From: Halocatena marina
Lineage (GTDB): Archaea; Halobacteriota; Halobacteria; Halobacteriales; Haloarculaceae
DNA length: 64,000 nt
Direction of reading: 5' to 3'
NCBI RefSeq assembly: GCF_025913575.1
Contig: NZ_CP109785.1
Location: forward strand, 248,001 to 312,000
Shown here: piece after piece, positions 1-8,577 of the stretch
How the letters are laid out: each line of letters starts with the position of its first letter
Position numbering within the stretch: position 1 is the first letter of the stretch
Made by a program: the position numbers and the translations under genes
The notes under the pieces: model-generated
What the model saw: the letters and a program-made list of their open reading frames with translations, nothing else
The model's database searches: none
What the model was told of the DNA's origin: nothing

Positions 1-751
1 CTCCCAACTGTGCCTTTTCGCGTGTATATCGAGAGAGGTTGGTAATGTACTCTCGAATGGCGTCTTCAACACGCACACGAGAGACAGTCTGTCGAGCCGA
101 CCGGAGATCCTCGATGGCCGCAACAGGCGTCAACGAATCGATCGGATGGTCACCGACAACGCGGGCAAGTACCTGTGACTCTTCATCCTCGCCCGGATAT
201 CCGAGGTGAAGCTTTTTCATGAACCGATCGATTTCGGCGATCGGAAGATCATAGGTACGGTTACGCTCGACCGAGTTTTGTGTGGCGATGACAGTGAACG
301 GATCCGGCATCCGGCGTGTCTTGCCATCGACTGTCACCTGCTTTTCTTCCATCGCCTCCAGCAGCGCGCTCTGTGTCTTTGGAGGCGCACGGTTGATCTC
401 GTCGGCGAGCACAACGTTTGCGAATATCGGCCCGTTTCGGAAGTCGAACTCTCGTGTCTTCTGATTGAAGACGTTCACGCCGGTCACGTCGCTCGGAAGA
501 AGGTCTGGCGTGAACTGAATCCGCTTGAATATCCCGTCGATCGACCGGGCAATGGACCGTGCGAGCATCGTCTTTCCAACGCCCGGTACGTCTTCAAGGA
601 GCACATTCCCCTGTGCTAATAACGACGTTACAAGATGCTCGACGGTATCGTGGTGACCAACGATAACTCGCTCTACGTTCGTCATCACGCTCTGTGCTAA
701 CTCCTTTGGCTGCTCTACGTCGATAGTCTCTGCAGTGATATTGTCTGTCAT
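1..751 (-). CDS. MoxR-family AAA+ ATPase (3' part beyond window)
   Basis: The N-terminal 250 residues of a MoxR-type AAA+ ATPase are present and the gene runs off the window start. Translation from the ATG whose first base is 751 begins MTDNITAETIDVEQ. It contains a Walker A loop (EDVPGVGKTMLAR) and a Walker B with the MoxR signature (LADEINRAPPKTQSALLEAM), followed by a sensor 1 segment (VIATQNSVE). MoxR ATPases act as chaperone-like partners of neighbouring DUF58 and von Willebrand A proteins; such a partner would lie outside the window and cannot be checked. Family assignment is firm. The substrate is unknown. Confidence 0.93.
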   Translation of the reverse strand, partial: MTDNITAETIDVEQPKELAQSVMTNVERVIVGHHDTVEHLVTSLLAQGNVLLEDVPGVGKTMLARSIARSIDGIFKRIQFTPDLLPSDVTGVNVFNQKTREFDFRNGPIFANVVLADEINRAPPKTQSALLEAMEEKQVTVDGKTRRMPDPFTVIATQNSVERNRTYDLPIAEIDRFMKKLHLGYPGEDEESQVLARVVGDHPIDSLTPVAAIEDLRSARQTVSRVRVEDAIREYITNLSRYTREKAQLG

Positions 752-945
752 AACTCGCGCCTACTACAAGTGACTCTCACAAGCGTACATACGGCTTCTC
801 GATGCAGAGTATAGGTCGAGCTCACATTCCGCTTGTCGGGCCGAAGCGTAGTAACTCTGCTGGGTTACATTGTCGGTAAAAAACACGGATTCGAACATCC
901 TTGCCACAGTATTATCGGTAAAAAATAATGATAAAAGGCTAAAAA

Positions 946-966
946 CGTTCGAATAATCGTTCGAAC
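946..966. repeat. Direct repeat cgttcgaa, 12-bp period
   Basis: Two copies of cgttcgaa start at 946 and 958, one helical turn or slightly more apart, each containing the palindrome ttcgaa. They lie in the divergent promoter region between moxR and the winged-helix gene. An operator is possible but unproven. Confidence 0.4.
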
Positions 967-1038
967 TGTTCAATCCCTATACTGCAGTCGCCTCTAAAAC
1001 AGTGAAACCCACTGAAAACCACCGGAACTATTCTCCCC

Positions 1039-1046
1039 TTTTATGA
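1039..1046 (+). promoter_or_regulatory. TATA-like element for the gene at 1071
   Basis: The sequence ttttatga lies 25-32 bases before the ATG at 1071. This is the usual distance for a haloarchaeal leaderless transcript and supports 1071 rather than the upstream TTG at 1050 as the start. Confidence 0.5.
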
Positions 1047-1070
1047 GATTTGCTGTGTTCTTTCGGTTCG

Positions 1071-1733
1071 ATGAGTACACGTGCATCCCCATCGGAACAG
1101 TCTGGGATTTCCCCGCCCGCCTCCGCTGAAGAAATCACACCACCAACACTTGAACGAGATGACGTCTTCCATCTGCTACAGAACCAGCGGCGGCGGTCGG
1201 TACTCCGGTATCTTTTCGAAAATCCAGCGATCGACTCCGTCGAAATGCGAGTCGTCACAGAACAAGTTGCAGCATGGGAGAATAACACGACAGTCACGAA
1301 GCTAACATCGAACGCACGGCAGCGAGTCTACATCGCACTGTATCAGTCTCATCTCCCCAAACTCGACGATGCTGGCGTCATTGCGTACGATCAAAACCGT
1401 GGGACGATCGAGCCTTGTTCGCTACTGGACGAACTCGAACCGTATCTTTTCACAGATACGACGCCCGACAGTGGTGCTTCTGAGACAGTCGAAGAGTCAG
1501 CAGACGAAACAACACAACAGGAGACCGAATCAGAGATGACGTCCGAAACAGAGAGCGAAGCTGGCTGGTCCGTTTCGTGGAACGACTACTATCTCGGTTT
1601 ATCGGTACTCAGTCTTCTCTTGGTCGTTGCAGTAACACTACTTTTCCCGACTCTGAGTGCAGGCCCGTGGCCGTTGCTCAGCGCTATTATCGGGAGTGTC
1701 TTCGGTCTGAGCGCGCTAATTCAGCGGTCCTAA
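1071..1733 (+). CDS. Winged-helix (DUF7344-like) protein with C-terminal membrane hairpin
   Basis: A 220-residue protein. Residues about 25-125 (DDVFHLLQNQRRRSVLRYL to the acidic LLDELEPYL) match the pattern of the haloarchaeal DUF7344 winged-helix domain: RRRxVLxYL, EQVAAWEN, RVYIALYQSHLPKLDDAGVI. An acidic, Ser/Thr-rich linker follows. Two hydrophobic segments close the protein (LGLSVLSLLLVVAVTLLF and PLLSAIIGSVFGLSALI). This suggests a membrane-anchored DNA-binding protein. Target genes cannot be read from the sequence. The ATG at 1071 is preferred because of the TATA element at 1039; an in-frame TTG at 1050 would add seven residues. It is transcribed divergently from moxR. Confidence 0.8.
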   Translation: MSTRASPSEQSGISPPASAEEITPPTLERDDVFHLLQNQRRRSVLRYLFENPAIDSVEMRVVTEQVAAWENNTTVTKLTSNARQRVYIALYQSHLPKLDDAGVIAYDQNRGTIEPCSLLDELEPYLFTDTTPDSGASETVEESADETTQQETESEMTSETESEAGWSVSWNDYYLGLSVLSLLLVVAVTLLFPTLSAGPWPLLSAIIGSVFGLSALIQRS

Positions 1734-1777
1734 AGGAATAGTGTGTAATACGTTCGGGGGAGCGTCGTTCTGCTCCG

Positions 1778-2797
1778 CTACTCCAACCCGAGCGGTTTCG
1801 ACATCTTCTCATCGACATGCATATTCATCATCACGTCCGCATCCGCGGTTACCACGTTTGCGTTCGTGCTTGATTGTGTAGTCGTCGATTCCGTAGGTGT
1901 GTTCGTTGTGTCTGTGCTACTTGCCGTTTCGTTCACCGAGTCGCTCGCTGTCTGAGTGCTACTTGTCTGCGTTTCCGCCGGTTCCGTCGAATTAGAAGTA
2001 GTCTGGGTTTCCGTACCAGTTGCTTCTGACGTGTTTGTGGCGGATTCAGGCGTTTGGGTAGAGTTGTTCGCTACAGTGTCTGTGGGTGTGGGCGTGGCTG
2101 TGTCGTTAGCCGTCGTGTTGTTGATTGTCGGGGCCTCGTTATCGCTGACGACCCACTCTCCCGAACTGTTGTTCAACAGACTGTCAGTGAGATCTGACGA
2201 GTTGTTGTAACCGATATCTTGGGGAGATGTGTTGGTCGTTTCGAGTACCGTCTTGAGCGACGGACCATCCGCTTCTGGTGGGTCTCCACCGGATGTAACC
2301 CTCGTACCCTGTGTTTCTAAGTTATCGACACCAAGCCAGTAGGCTTCGAGTGTCGTTGGCATCGGGTTCGGGACTCCTGGTGGGAGACAGACTCCCAGCA
2401 GCGAAAGCGTGTTGACCAACATGTTTTCACCGTTTGTGTACAACACGAGTGCGCCGTTCACTTCGCCGGAGGGGAAACTAACGTGGGCTTTGACACCACC
2501 CTCCTTACCGAGGTATATATCGACGTCCTTCAGTTTCGAATCCGTGACGGTGACTTTGTTCACACCACCGTCGATCTTTTCGGCACAGATCTGCCCACCA
2601 TCAGTCGCGTGTGGGAAGATCCCGCCAGTTCGGACCGTAAACGTCGCTTCATCATCGATACCGTCAGGCGCAGCAGCGGCGGGATTGAATAGTGCGAGAC
2701 TGCCGCTCGACACGACCAGTAACGCAAGCACACACGTGAGTGCTGCTCGCATCGTCAATAGTGCCCTCAATCGTCGACGGAGTCGATATTTCGACAT
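1778..2797 (-). CDS. Secreted protein with Ser/Thr-rich stalk, third gene of DUF6230/DUF6114-like operon
   Basis: A 339-residue protein. It has a basic N-terminus and a hydrophobic signal segment (ALTCVLALLVVSSGSLALF) ending in an AAAAP cleavage-like site. Residues about 45-170 form a compact Gly/Val-rich domain with three cysteines (ICAEKI, GVCLPPG). About 140 residues rich in Thr, Ser, Asn and Glu follow, with many N-x-S/T sequons, like a glycosylated stalk. The last 25 residues (DADVMMNMHVDEKMSKPLGLE) are not a typical PGF-CTERM anchor. The gene starts 4 bases after the preceding membrane-protein gene, so the two are co-transcribed. The domain resembles the secreted DUF6230 protein two genes upstream in general style. 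Function unknown. Confidence 0.75.
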   Translation of the reverse strand: MSKYRLRRRLRALLTMRAALTCVLALLVVSSGSLALFNPAAAAPDGIDDEATFTVRTGGIFPHATDGGQICAEKIDGGVNKVTVTDSKLKDVDIYLGKEGGVKAHVSFPSGEVNGALVLYTNGENMLVNTLSLLGVCLPPGVPNPMPTTLEAYWLGVDNLETQGTRVTSGGDPPEADGPSLKTVLETTNTSPQDIGYNNSSDLTDSLLNNSSGEWVVSDNEAPTINNTTANDTATPTPTDTVANNSTQTPESATNTSEATGTETQTTSNSTEPAETQTSSTQTASDSVNETASSTDTTNTPTESTTTQSSTNANVVTADADVMMNMHVDEKMSKPLGLE

Positions 2798-2801
2798 TCT
2801 T

Positions 2802-3275
2802 TTATCGCCACTTACTCACAAGCCCAGAGACACCATCGTCGTCTGATTCGTCCGAATCTGCATTGGGACCCCAGTCGAACGGGTTTGTCTCCTCTACCTC
2901 ATCTGATTCCCACGCGATACAGAGATTTGAGCCGATCAGACCCAGCAACATCCCGATGAACAGACCACCAAGTGTTCCCATGAGAGAGATGATCGACAGT
3001 GCCCCGCCGACGTAACCGATCATCGTCGAGAACTCGGGCTTCGTGAGCGCGAATACGCCAGTCAGGAAGACGAGCGATGAACTCACAAGGCCGAGGAAGG
3101 CAGTTGAACTTCCGACAAGGATGAGGTCCTTCCCGTAGCTGATCGCCACGTAGGCCATGAACACGCTTCCAAGGAGCAGTAACGAGCCGCCAAGGAACGG
3201 ACGACGGGCTCGCCAGTCTCCGAACCGCTGTCGACGTTCGCTCATGAAACCGCGATTTGAATTTGACATATTCAC
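2802..3275 (-). CDS. DUF6114-like four-helix membrane protein
   Basis: A 157-residue protein. After an Arg-rich N-terminus (SERRQRFGDWRARRPF) come the motif FLGGSLLLLGSVFMAYVAI and three further hydrophobic segments, ending in an acidic tail. The order WRxxRPFxGGxLL, then a helix, then SSLVFLTG, then IGYVGGALSIISLMGTLGG matches the DUF6114 family as I recall it from actinobacteria, where it also sits beside DUF6230. It lies between two genes for secreted proteins on the same strand (gaps of 47 and 4 bases). An alternative start is the Met three residues in. Role unknown; a membrane partner for the exported proteins is an inference. Confidence 0.75.
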   Translation of the reverse strand: MNMSNSNRGFMSERRQRFGDWRARRPFLGGSLLLLGSVFMAYVAISYGKDLILVGSSTAFLGLVSSSLVFLTGVFALTKPEFSTMIGYVGGALSIISLMGTLGGLFIGMLLGLIGSNLCIAWESDEVEETNPFDWGPNADSDESDDDGVSGLVSKWR

Positions 3276-3322
3276 TTCCAGGGATGCAATTGTGTCTTAA
3301 TAGAGGTTCCTACTCGTCCCCT

Positions 3323-3970
3323 CTACTCGCTGTAATTCCCGTCGCCGTCGTTATCGTATTGGACTTGAAGATGAAGTCCTGGAATACTGATTGAACTCGA
3401 CGCGAGATAGTGTGCCGTAATGTTGGCGTTCTCCAAGTTCTGGGCCGGACCATCGTTGCTCGTGTCAACGAGCCGTCCGTCCTCTAGCTTCTTTTGTGAC
3501 TCAGATGCATCACCCGACCAAATACCGAATGACTCGGACGGATTGTCCGAGTTGGATTCATCGATAACCTGCTGGTTGAAGGTGGCTTTGTCAGCCTTCA
3601 GGTCACTGATTTTGACCATCTGCTGATCCGCCGTGACATCTCCATTAGATGTCATGACGATCCGAGCGTTCCCGTTGAGTCCGGGCATGCTGGCGACGTT
3701 GATCTCCTTCATGAGCTTCATGCCTTTGATCGTGACGCCTTTCTGTTCGACAACGGCCATGGGGTAAGCATCCTCACTGCTGGTATCATCAGCACCTGGG
3801 TAGATGAGGGCTGATTCAGCGGTGAGCTGGTCAGCCTGGATGGTGAATCCTCCAATCCCGGCGAGAGGGACGGCGTATGCGGTTCCCGTTGAAAGAACGA
3901 GTAACCCAATTGCCGCCAATACCGCGAACGATGCACCCATGCCCTTTCCGAATGTGCGCTTGTTGTACAT
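3323..3970 (-). CDS. DUF6230-like secreted protein
   Basis: A 215-residue protein. The N-terminus MYNKRTFGKGMGASFAVLA leads into a signal peptide ending TAYAVPLAG. The body is a repetitive Gly/Val/Ile pattern (GIGGFTIQADQL, GVTIKGMKLMKEINV, VMTSNGDVTADQ, ITAHYLASSSISIPGLHLQV) that resembles DUF6230 proteins, often misannotated as cholesterol esterase in Streptomyces. No catalytic triad is visible. The protein ends with an Asp-rich loop (YDNDGDGNYSE), possibly calcium-binding. It is the first gene of the three-gene operon. Family call by pattern memory, function unknown. Confidence 0.75.
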   Translation of the reverse strand: MYNKRTFGKGMGASFAVLAAIGLLVLSTGTAYAVPLAGIGGFTIQADQLTAESALIYPGADDTSSEDAYPMAVVEQKGVTIKGMKLMKEINVASMPGLNGNARIVMTSNGDVTADQQMVKISDLKADKATFNQQVIDESNSDNPSESFGIWSGDASESQKKLEDGRLVDTSNDGPAQNLENANITAHYLASSSISIPGLHLQVQYDNDGDGNYSE

Positions 3971-4562
3971 AGCTACCGTATTAAGTCCGCGTACGATTAC
4001 GGTCGATGTAGTCTAGCCCTATATGTTTACCGAATTGCATGCATGTCGTACAATATGCCTGTTGTGTTCGAATAAGGACTATACGTACCGCTTACGAGGG
4101 AAATGCTTTCCCGTTGTCCCGCTTCGCTACCGAATGCTCACGGGCTTTCATCGACCTGGTCTCTGTTGCGTGTCTCTCTGTTAGAGTTTTTGCCCCGGAT
4201 ATACGTGGCTATTTAATAGAATTGTTAGCTGTAGTGGATGTAATATCTATTGTCATTTTTGTCCTGTCGTTCTCTTCTGACGTTCGATGATCAAGTGCGA
4301 AACATAAGTATAGGGGGAACAATAACGTGGAAATAGCGAAACTATCGATAGCCGCTCTATTGACTCTCTAGAACGTGCTTTCGCTTGGTCGGCATTCTCT
4401 GAACGGGTCGCAATTCGGTGATCATCACGACGCAGTCGATCGTGATCACACGATGATGAGCTTCCCACGTATCGAACGGATCGAAAACACAATCATACAG
4501 TCTCGAAAAGAGTCCGGAAATTCTCAGTTGTTCGGATAGCGTCCTTGATTGTAACCGAACAC
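3971..4562. other. Gene-free region
   Basis: About 590 bases between the DUF6230-like gene and a small membrane-protein gene. Short open frames occur on both strands, but their composition does not look coding. The middle (about 4200-4330) is AT-rich. I see no tRNA, no long inverted repeat and no transposase remnant. Confidence 0.4.
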
Positions 4563-5108
4563 TCACCGTTCCATAATCACGCCGTAAACGAGACCCATCA
4601 TTCCACCGTAGGTCATCCAGGCAAACAGGGGGATCAGTCCAAGAGAGGGAAGCGCGTATGCACCGCTGTAACCAATGAGCGAGAGCCACAGGGGAACTCC
4701 GAATCCGTAGAAGACGACCCCAACGGCGAGACCATAGACCTGCCCGAGAGCGAAAAGAGTCACACCGAGCGCAGAAATGTTGAGGAGTGGAACGAGAAGC
4801 TTCTGCAACAGTGTGCTCTTACTCGACAGCGCGATGATTGTCGTAACGAACGAGTTGACTGATCCGGAGGCAAACGCGAGAAATGGAAGTCCAAGCAGTA
4901 CTCCACATACGAAAAGCAGTAGTGCTCCTCCGGTCAGTGTCGGCTCACGCACCGTCGCACCGAGCATCTTGACTGCTTCGAGACCATCGGGATGAAAATG
5001 GAGGATAAGGTTGGCTTGCAACGCTCCGAACAGGCTGGCCCCGATTATTCCTTCGATCTCGTCGATACCGATATCGAACGAGAACAGCGACCGTATGTTA
5101 CGTTCCAT
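4563..5108 (-). CDS. Polytopic membrane protein, unknown
   Basis: A 181-residue protein with about five hydrophobic segments: GIIGASLFGALQANLIL, TGGALLLFVCGVLLGLPFLA, LLVPLLNISALGVTLFALG, YGLAVGVVFYGFGVPLWLSL and LPSLGLIPLFAWMTYGGMMGL. A ggtaaaag element (TATA-like on the minus strand) lies at 5130-5137, 22-29 bases before the Met at 5108. That favours this start over an in-frame ATG at 5120. I do not recognise the family. The next gene upstream on the same strand is another small membrane protein, separated by about 130 bases. Confidence 0.65.
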   Translation of the reverse strand: MERNIRSLFSFDIGIDEIEGIIGASLFGALQANLILHFHPDGLEAVKMLGATVREPTLTGGALLLFVCGVLLGLPFLAFASGSVNSFVTTIIALSSKSTLLQKLLVPLLNISALGVTLFALGQVYGLAVGVVFYGFGVPLWLSLIGYSGAYALPSLGLIPLFAWMTYGGMMGLVYGVIMER

Positions 5109-5237
5109 ATCCTCTCCCATTCCTCATGTGGTAAAAGTCTCTTGCAGGAATGGCTGGGTGATTTATTATGGCTGGTCGCTGAGGAACCTGCCACGCCGAC
5201 AGCTCATTCGGCACGCACTCTGAATCCTGAAACATGA

Positions 5238-5708
5238 TCAGCGTCTGAACGCGGAATTGACGACTGTCCGTAGCAGGGCGCCAATCATCCCGCCGATAAT
5301 GCTATCGACAACGATGAAACCGGCAATCCCGAGGATAATGAGCAGCGAGCCTATCGTCCCCATCCCGCTGAACTGCGGAGCGATGATCCCGACAGCGTCC
5401 TGCATCAGCGATGGAGGTTCGATGATACCGAATAACTGACCGACGAGTACAGCGTTCGTCCCGCCGACGAGCCCCGCGATGATCCCGGCGATAATTCCGT
5501 GCAGCCATCCACGCGGCCCACCGACGATGTACGCAGCTACGAAGCCTGCGATGACGCCGCCACCGACGTAGTTGAGGACTGGAATCAACAGTGCGCTCAT
5601 ATTGACAAGGATCCCGAGCGTCGCCCCTGCAAGAATTGCCCTTTTGCTTATCGAGAGATCGAGTAAGTCGATCTTCGTTTCAAATACTGTCGTGTTACTC
5701 CCGCTCAT
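5238..5708 (-). CDS. DUF5518-like membrane protein
   Basis: A 156-residue protein with four hydrophobic segments rich in Gly, Ile and Ala. It shows the motif GGPRGWLHGIIAGIIAGLVGG, typical of haloarchaeal DUF5518 proteins in general character. The start MSGSNTTVF at 5708 is chosen because an aataaat element lies about 27-33 bases upstream (5735-5741). The frame stays open further upstream to 5789, but that part reads like non-coding sequence. Function unknown. Confidence 0.65.
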   Translation of the reverse strand: MSGSNTTVFETKIDLLDLSISKRAILAGATLGILVNMSALLIPVLNYVGGGVIAGFVAAYIVGGPRGWLHGIIAGIIAGLVGGTNAVLVGQLFGIIEPPSLMQDAVGIIAPQFSGMGTIGSLLIILGIAGFIVVDSIIGGMIGALLRTVVNSAFRR

Positions 5709-5856
5709 ACGTCGTGTTATTACCCCAACCCCGTAATAAATCCTCGGAGATATATCTTCGTATCCTATGTGATCGTGCCTCAAAAACACTGCAGTCTCAC
5801 GATTAGCGGTGGTTCCTCAGACAACAGTAACGACGATATGTGAAGTGTTTCTATCG

Positions 5857-8445
5857 TTATGTGTACTCGCTCCCAACGATTTCCCTGATCCGGTCCGCAG
5901 TCACTTCTCCAACACCTGATACGTCCATGAGCTCTTCTTCGGAAGCACTCATGACGGTCTCAACACTGCCGAAGTGCTCAAGCAGCGCACGCGCCGTCAC
6001 CGGACCGATCTCTGCGACCGAGCTAACCACGTACTCCTGCTGTTCTGCGAGCGTCTTCGCGCTTTTTTCCCCGTGAACACTCACTTCACGGTCCGAATCC
6101 GTTTGCTCACGGCGCGCAATGACCTCAAGCATCTCTGTCGTCTCTTGCTCATCACGCGTTTGAAGAACGCTTGCGCCAAAATCGGTGGCGAGCGACGCCA
6201 ACGCACCCCGGATTGCGTTCGGGTGTACGTTCCGTCGTTCGTACAGTCTGTCACCTTCGAGGACGACGACTGGTCGGGAGTAGTTTCGCGCGGCGTCTCG
6301 GACCTGCTCAAACAACGAACGGTCGCTCCCCACGAGCGTGTCGAGGAAATCCTCAACGGTTTTACGCTCCACGACGGCCCGATCCGAAAGGACGTAATCG
6401 CCCACGGAGAGCGTTTCGAGTCGTGTCGTGATATCCTCGCGTTTCGAAAGTTCACGAGCGATGGTCGCATCGAGCTCTCGCTGATCGATAACGATTTCGA
6501 CCGCATCGGCCTCTCCAGCGGATGGGACAGGGGTCTCTGTTTCACTCCCTTTGGCGTCCGACTCGTCATCCGGACCCGACGAGACGAATGCGTCTAACCC
6601 GGATTGTCCCGCTTGTTGTGCGTTGTTTTGTGTGGTCTCTCTTTGCTCGCTTTCGCCATTTCGTCCGGCGCTTTCTTTCTCACGCTTTGCAGCAGCGTGG
6701 TCGGATTCTGAGCCAGTCATTTCGTCCGTTTGTTCTTCCTCCGTGCCATCGAGCGCCGATTGTCCGAGTTCGCTGTTCACCTCGTTGACGACGCCTTTGA
6801 GCGCCCGTAACTCCTCTTCCATTCGTTTTTCTTCCCGTCGGGAGATCCAGAAGAACGCCTCATCACGTGTGTCTTCTGCGAGGAGCACCACCACGTGTCC
6901 CTCGCGTCCGCGTCCAGTTCGTCCCTTGCGTTGAATGGAGCGAATGCCCTTTGGCACCGGCTCGTAGAACAACACGAGATCGACCTCTGGAACGTCAAGA
7001 CCTTCTTCTGCGACCGATGTCGAGACGAGCACCTCGAACTCTCCAGCGCGGAACGCATCGAGCGTTTCCTGCTGTTCGGTCTGTGTCATCCCGTCCGATC
7101 CCTCCGTGTCGCTCTGTCCGACGAACTTCCGGGTCGAAAAGTGATCAGAGAAGAAATCGGTCAGCGTCTCTGCTGTGTCACGAGATTCGGTGAAGACGAT
7201 GATACGCTCACCATCCTCGACGCCGAGCGTCTGTGCCAGGAGAATACGTGCACGCCGGAACTTCGGGTGCAGATCGTCGTACTCCTCGACGCGACGCATT
7301 GACTCTTTCACTTTGGGATCACTAACAAATCGCTGTGCGGCTTTCGACGCTCCAGACGAGCGCGCAGCGTTGCGCTGTCGTTCGAAGTACCGCCGAAGCG
7401 ACTCGACGCTCTGAGTCTCGACAAGTTCGACCGCACGCCGGAGTTTCATGATCTCCGCGTGGGCGGACATCCCTTTGTATCCCTCAGACTTTCCCGAATC
7501 GATCAGTCGCTGGAGTTTCGCTCGTATCCGGTTCAAGTCTTTCTGTGACATCCCCGGTCTGGTCGTGTCCGTCACACCGAGCTGTTTCAGCCGTTCGAGA
7601 CGGTCGCCGATCACCGATTTCAACGAATCACGAATCGTGAGTATCTCTTCGGGGAGTTCGATATGCTCCCACTCCACCTCAGTCTGATACGTGAATGTAC
7701 TCACGTCCGAGTCCGTCTCAGTCATTACCTCGACCTCTCTGAGACCGAGATTCGAACACACAGTCAGAATCTCCGCTTTGTCGCCACCGGGTGAGGCACT
7801 CATCCCTGTCACGAGCGGGTCCGCAGCATCCTGATGATACCGCTCTGCAATGTAGTTGTACGAGTAATCACCAGTCGCACGGTGACACTCATCGAATGTG
7901 AGGTGGACAACGTCATGAAGAGAGATTCGGCTGCCGACGAGATCGTTTTCAACGACTTGCGGCGTTGCAACGACAATTCGCGCTTGGTCCCAGAGCTCCG
8001 AACGATCATCCGGGCTGACCGCTCCTGTGAAGACGACAATCTCGTCGTCAGGAACGCCGAGTGCCTCGCGGTAGAACGTTGCGTGCTGCTGGACGAGTGG
8101 CTTCGTCGGAGCGAGCAACAACGACTTGCGTTTTTGCCCCGATTCAGAATCCTCGGCTACGGCATCCGACCGAGAGTCAGACGTAGACGTGGAGGTGGAG
8201 GTGGACGTAGAATCGGTGGAGGAGTCCAACGCAGCGGGATTTGAAACACGTATCCCACTGTCGTGCAGTCGGTGGGCAGTGACGAGCAGGCTCACTGTTG
8301 TCTTCCCCAGCCCGGTCGGGAGACAGACGAGTGTATGGTCTCCGGTTGCCGTCGCAGCCAGCTGAAGTTGGTATTCGCGGCGCTCAAGCAGTCCGGGCGT
8401 CAGCAACGGGTGATCGAGATTGGGTCCCTCGTCGACAGCCGCCAT
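5857..8445 (-). CDS. hef: Hef: FANCM-like helicase fused to XPF/ERCC4 nuclease
   Basis: An 862-residue protein with the full Hef architecture, which acts on stalled and branched replication forks. The superfamily 2 helicase has Walker A PTGLGKTT (43-50), a DECH box (185-188), MSASPGG and the C-terminal motif QRKGRTGRGREG. A charged linker follows. The ERCC4 nuclease domain has VVERKTVEDFLD, which carries the ERKxxxD catalytic motif. Two helix-hairpin-helix units end the protein (SVAEIGPVTARALL and VSGVGEVTADRI). Odd features are a Ser/Thr/Asp simple-sequence insertion after the first helicase motif (about residues 75-93) and a long Ser/Glu-rich linker before the nuclease. Neither touches catalytic motifs, so the enzyme looks intact. 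Confidence 0.97.
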   Translation of the reverse strand: MAAVDEGPNLDHPLLTPGLLERREYQLQLAATATGDHTLVCLPTGLGKTTVSLLVTAHRLHDSGIRVSNPAALDSSTDSTSTSTSTSTSDSRSDAVAEDSESGQKRKSLLLAPTKPLVQQHATFYREALGVPDDEIVVFTGAVSPDDRSELWDQARIVVATPQVVENDLVGSRISLHDVVHLTFDECHRATGDYSYNYIAERYHQDAADPLVTGMSASPGGDKAEILTVCSNLGLREVEVMTETDSDVSTFTYQTEVEWEHIELPEEILTIRDSLKSVIGDRLERLKQLGVTDTTRPGMSQKDLNRIRAKLQRLIDSGKSEGYKGMSAHAEIMKLRRAVELVETQSVESLRRYFERQRNAARSSGASKAAQRFVSDPKVKESMRRVEEYDDLHPKFRRARILLAQTLGVEDGERIIVFTESRDTAETLTDFFSDHFSTRKFVGQSDTEGSDGMTQTEQQETLDAFRAGEFEVLVSTSVAEEGLDVPEVDLVLFYEPVPKGIRSIQRKGRTGRGREGHVVVLLAEDTRDEAFFWISRREEKRMEEELRALKGVVNEVNSELGQSALDGTEEEQTDEMTGSESDHAAAKREKESAGRNGESEQRETTQNNAQQAGQSGLDAFVSSGPDDESDAKGSETETPVPSAGEADAVEIVIDQRELDATIARELSKREDITTRLETLSVGDYVLSDRAVVERKTVEDFLDTLVGSDRSLFEQVRDAARNYSRPVVVLEGDRLYERRNVHPNAIRGALASLATDFGASVLQTRDEQETTEMLEVIARREQTDSDREVSVHGEKSAKTLAEQQEYVVSSVAEIGPVTARALLEHFGSVETVMSASEEELMDVSGVGEVTADRIREIVGSEYT
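8167..8223. repeat. Degenerate hexanucleotide repeat inside hef
   Basis: The units gtagac/gtggag/gtggac run in tandem on the plus strand and encode alternating Ser/Thr with Asp (residues about 75-93 of Hef). The tract lies between helicase motif I and motif Ia, probably in a surface loop, and looks like a product of replication slippage. Confidence 0.7.
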
Positions 8446-8577
8446 TATCTGTATCCTGTCGTCTCTACCGCATAAACGTTCTCGTACCGGTGTGGAAGTG
8501 AAATAGTATAGTGAATATCTAACATGAATAAAAGCATTGTGTCGAAATGATGCGGATGAAATTTCCAGGGTCGATTC

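Larger units (their letters stand above)
752..1070. other. Divergent intergenic region moxR / winged-helix gene
   Basis: No gene is supported here. The stretch is AT-rich around 873-960. It holds two copies of tcggtaaaaaa (873 and 915) and a direct pair of cgttcgaa (946 and 958), as well as a TATA-like element for the rightward gene. It must hold the promoters of both flanking divergent genes. Confidence 0.6.

Noticed and set aside
4039..4290. An 83-codon plus-strand frame after the DUF6230-like gene
   Set aside because: The sequence is AT-rich and the product resembles no coding pattern of this genome.
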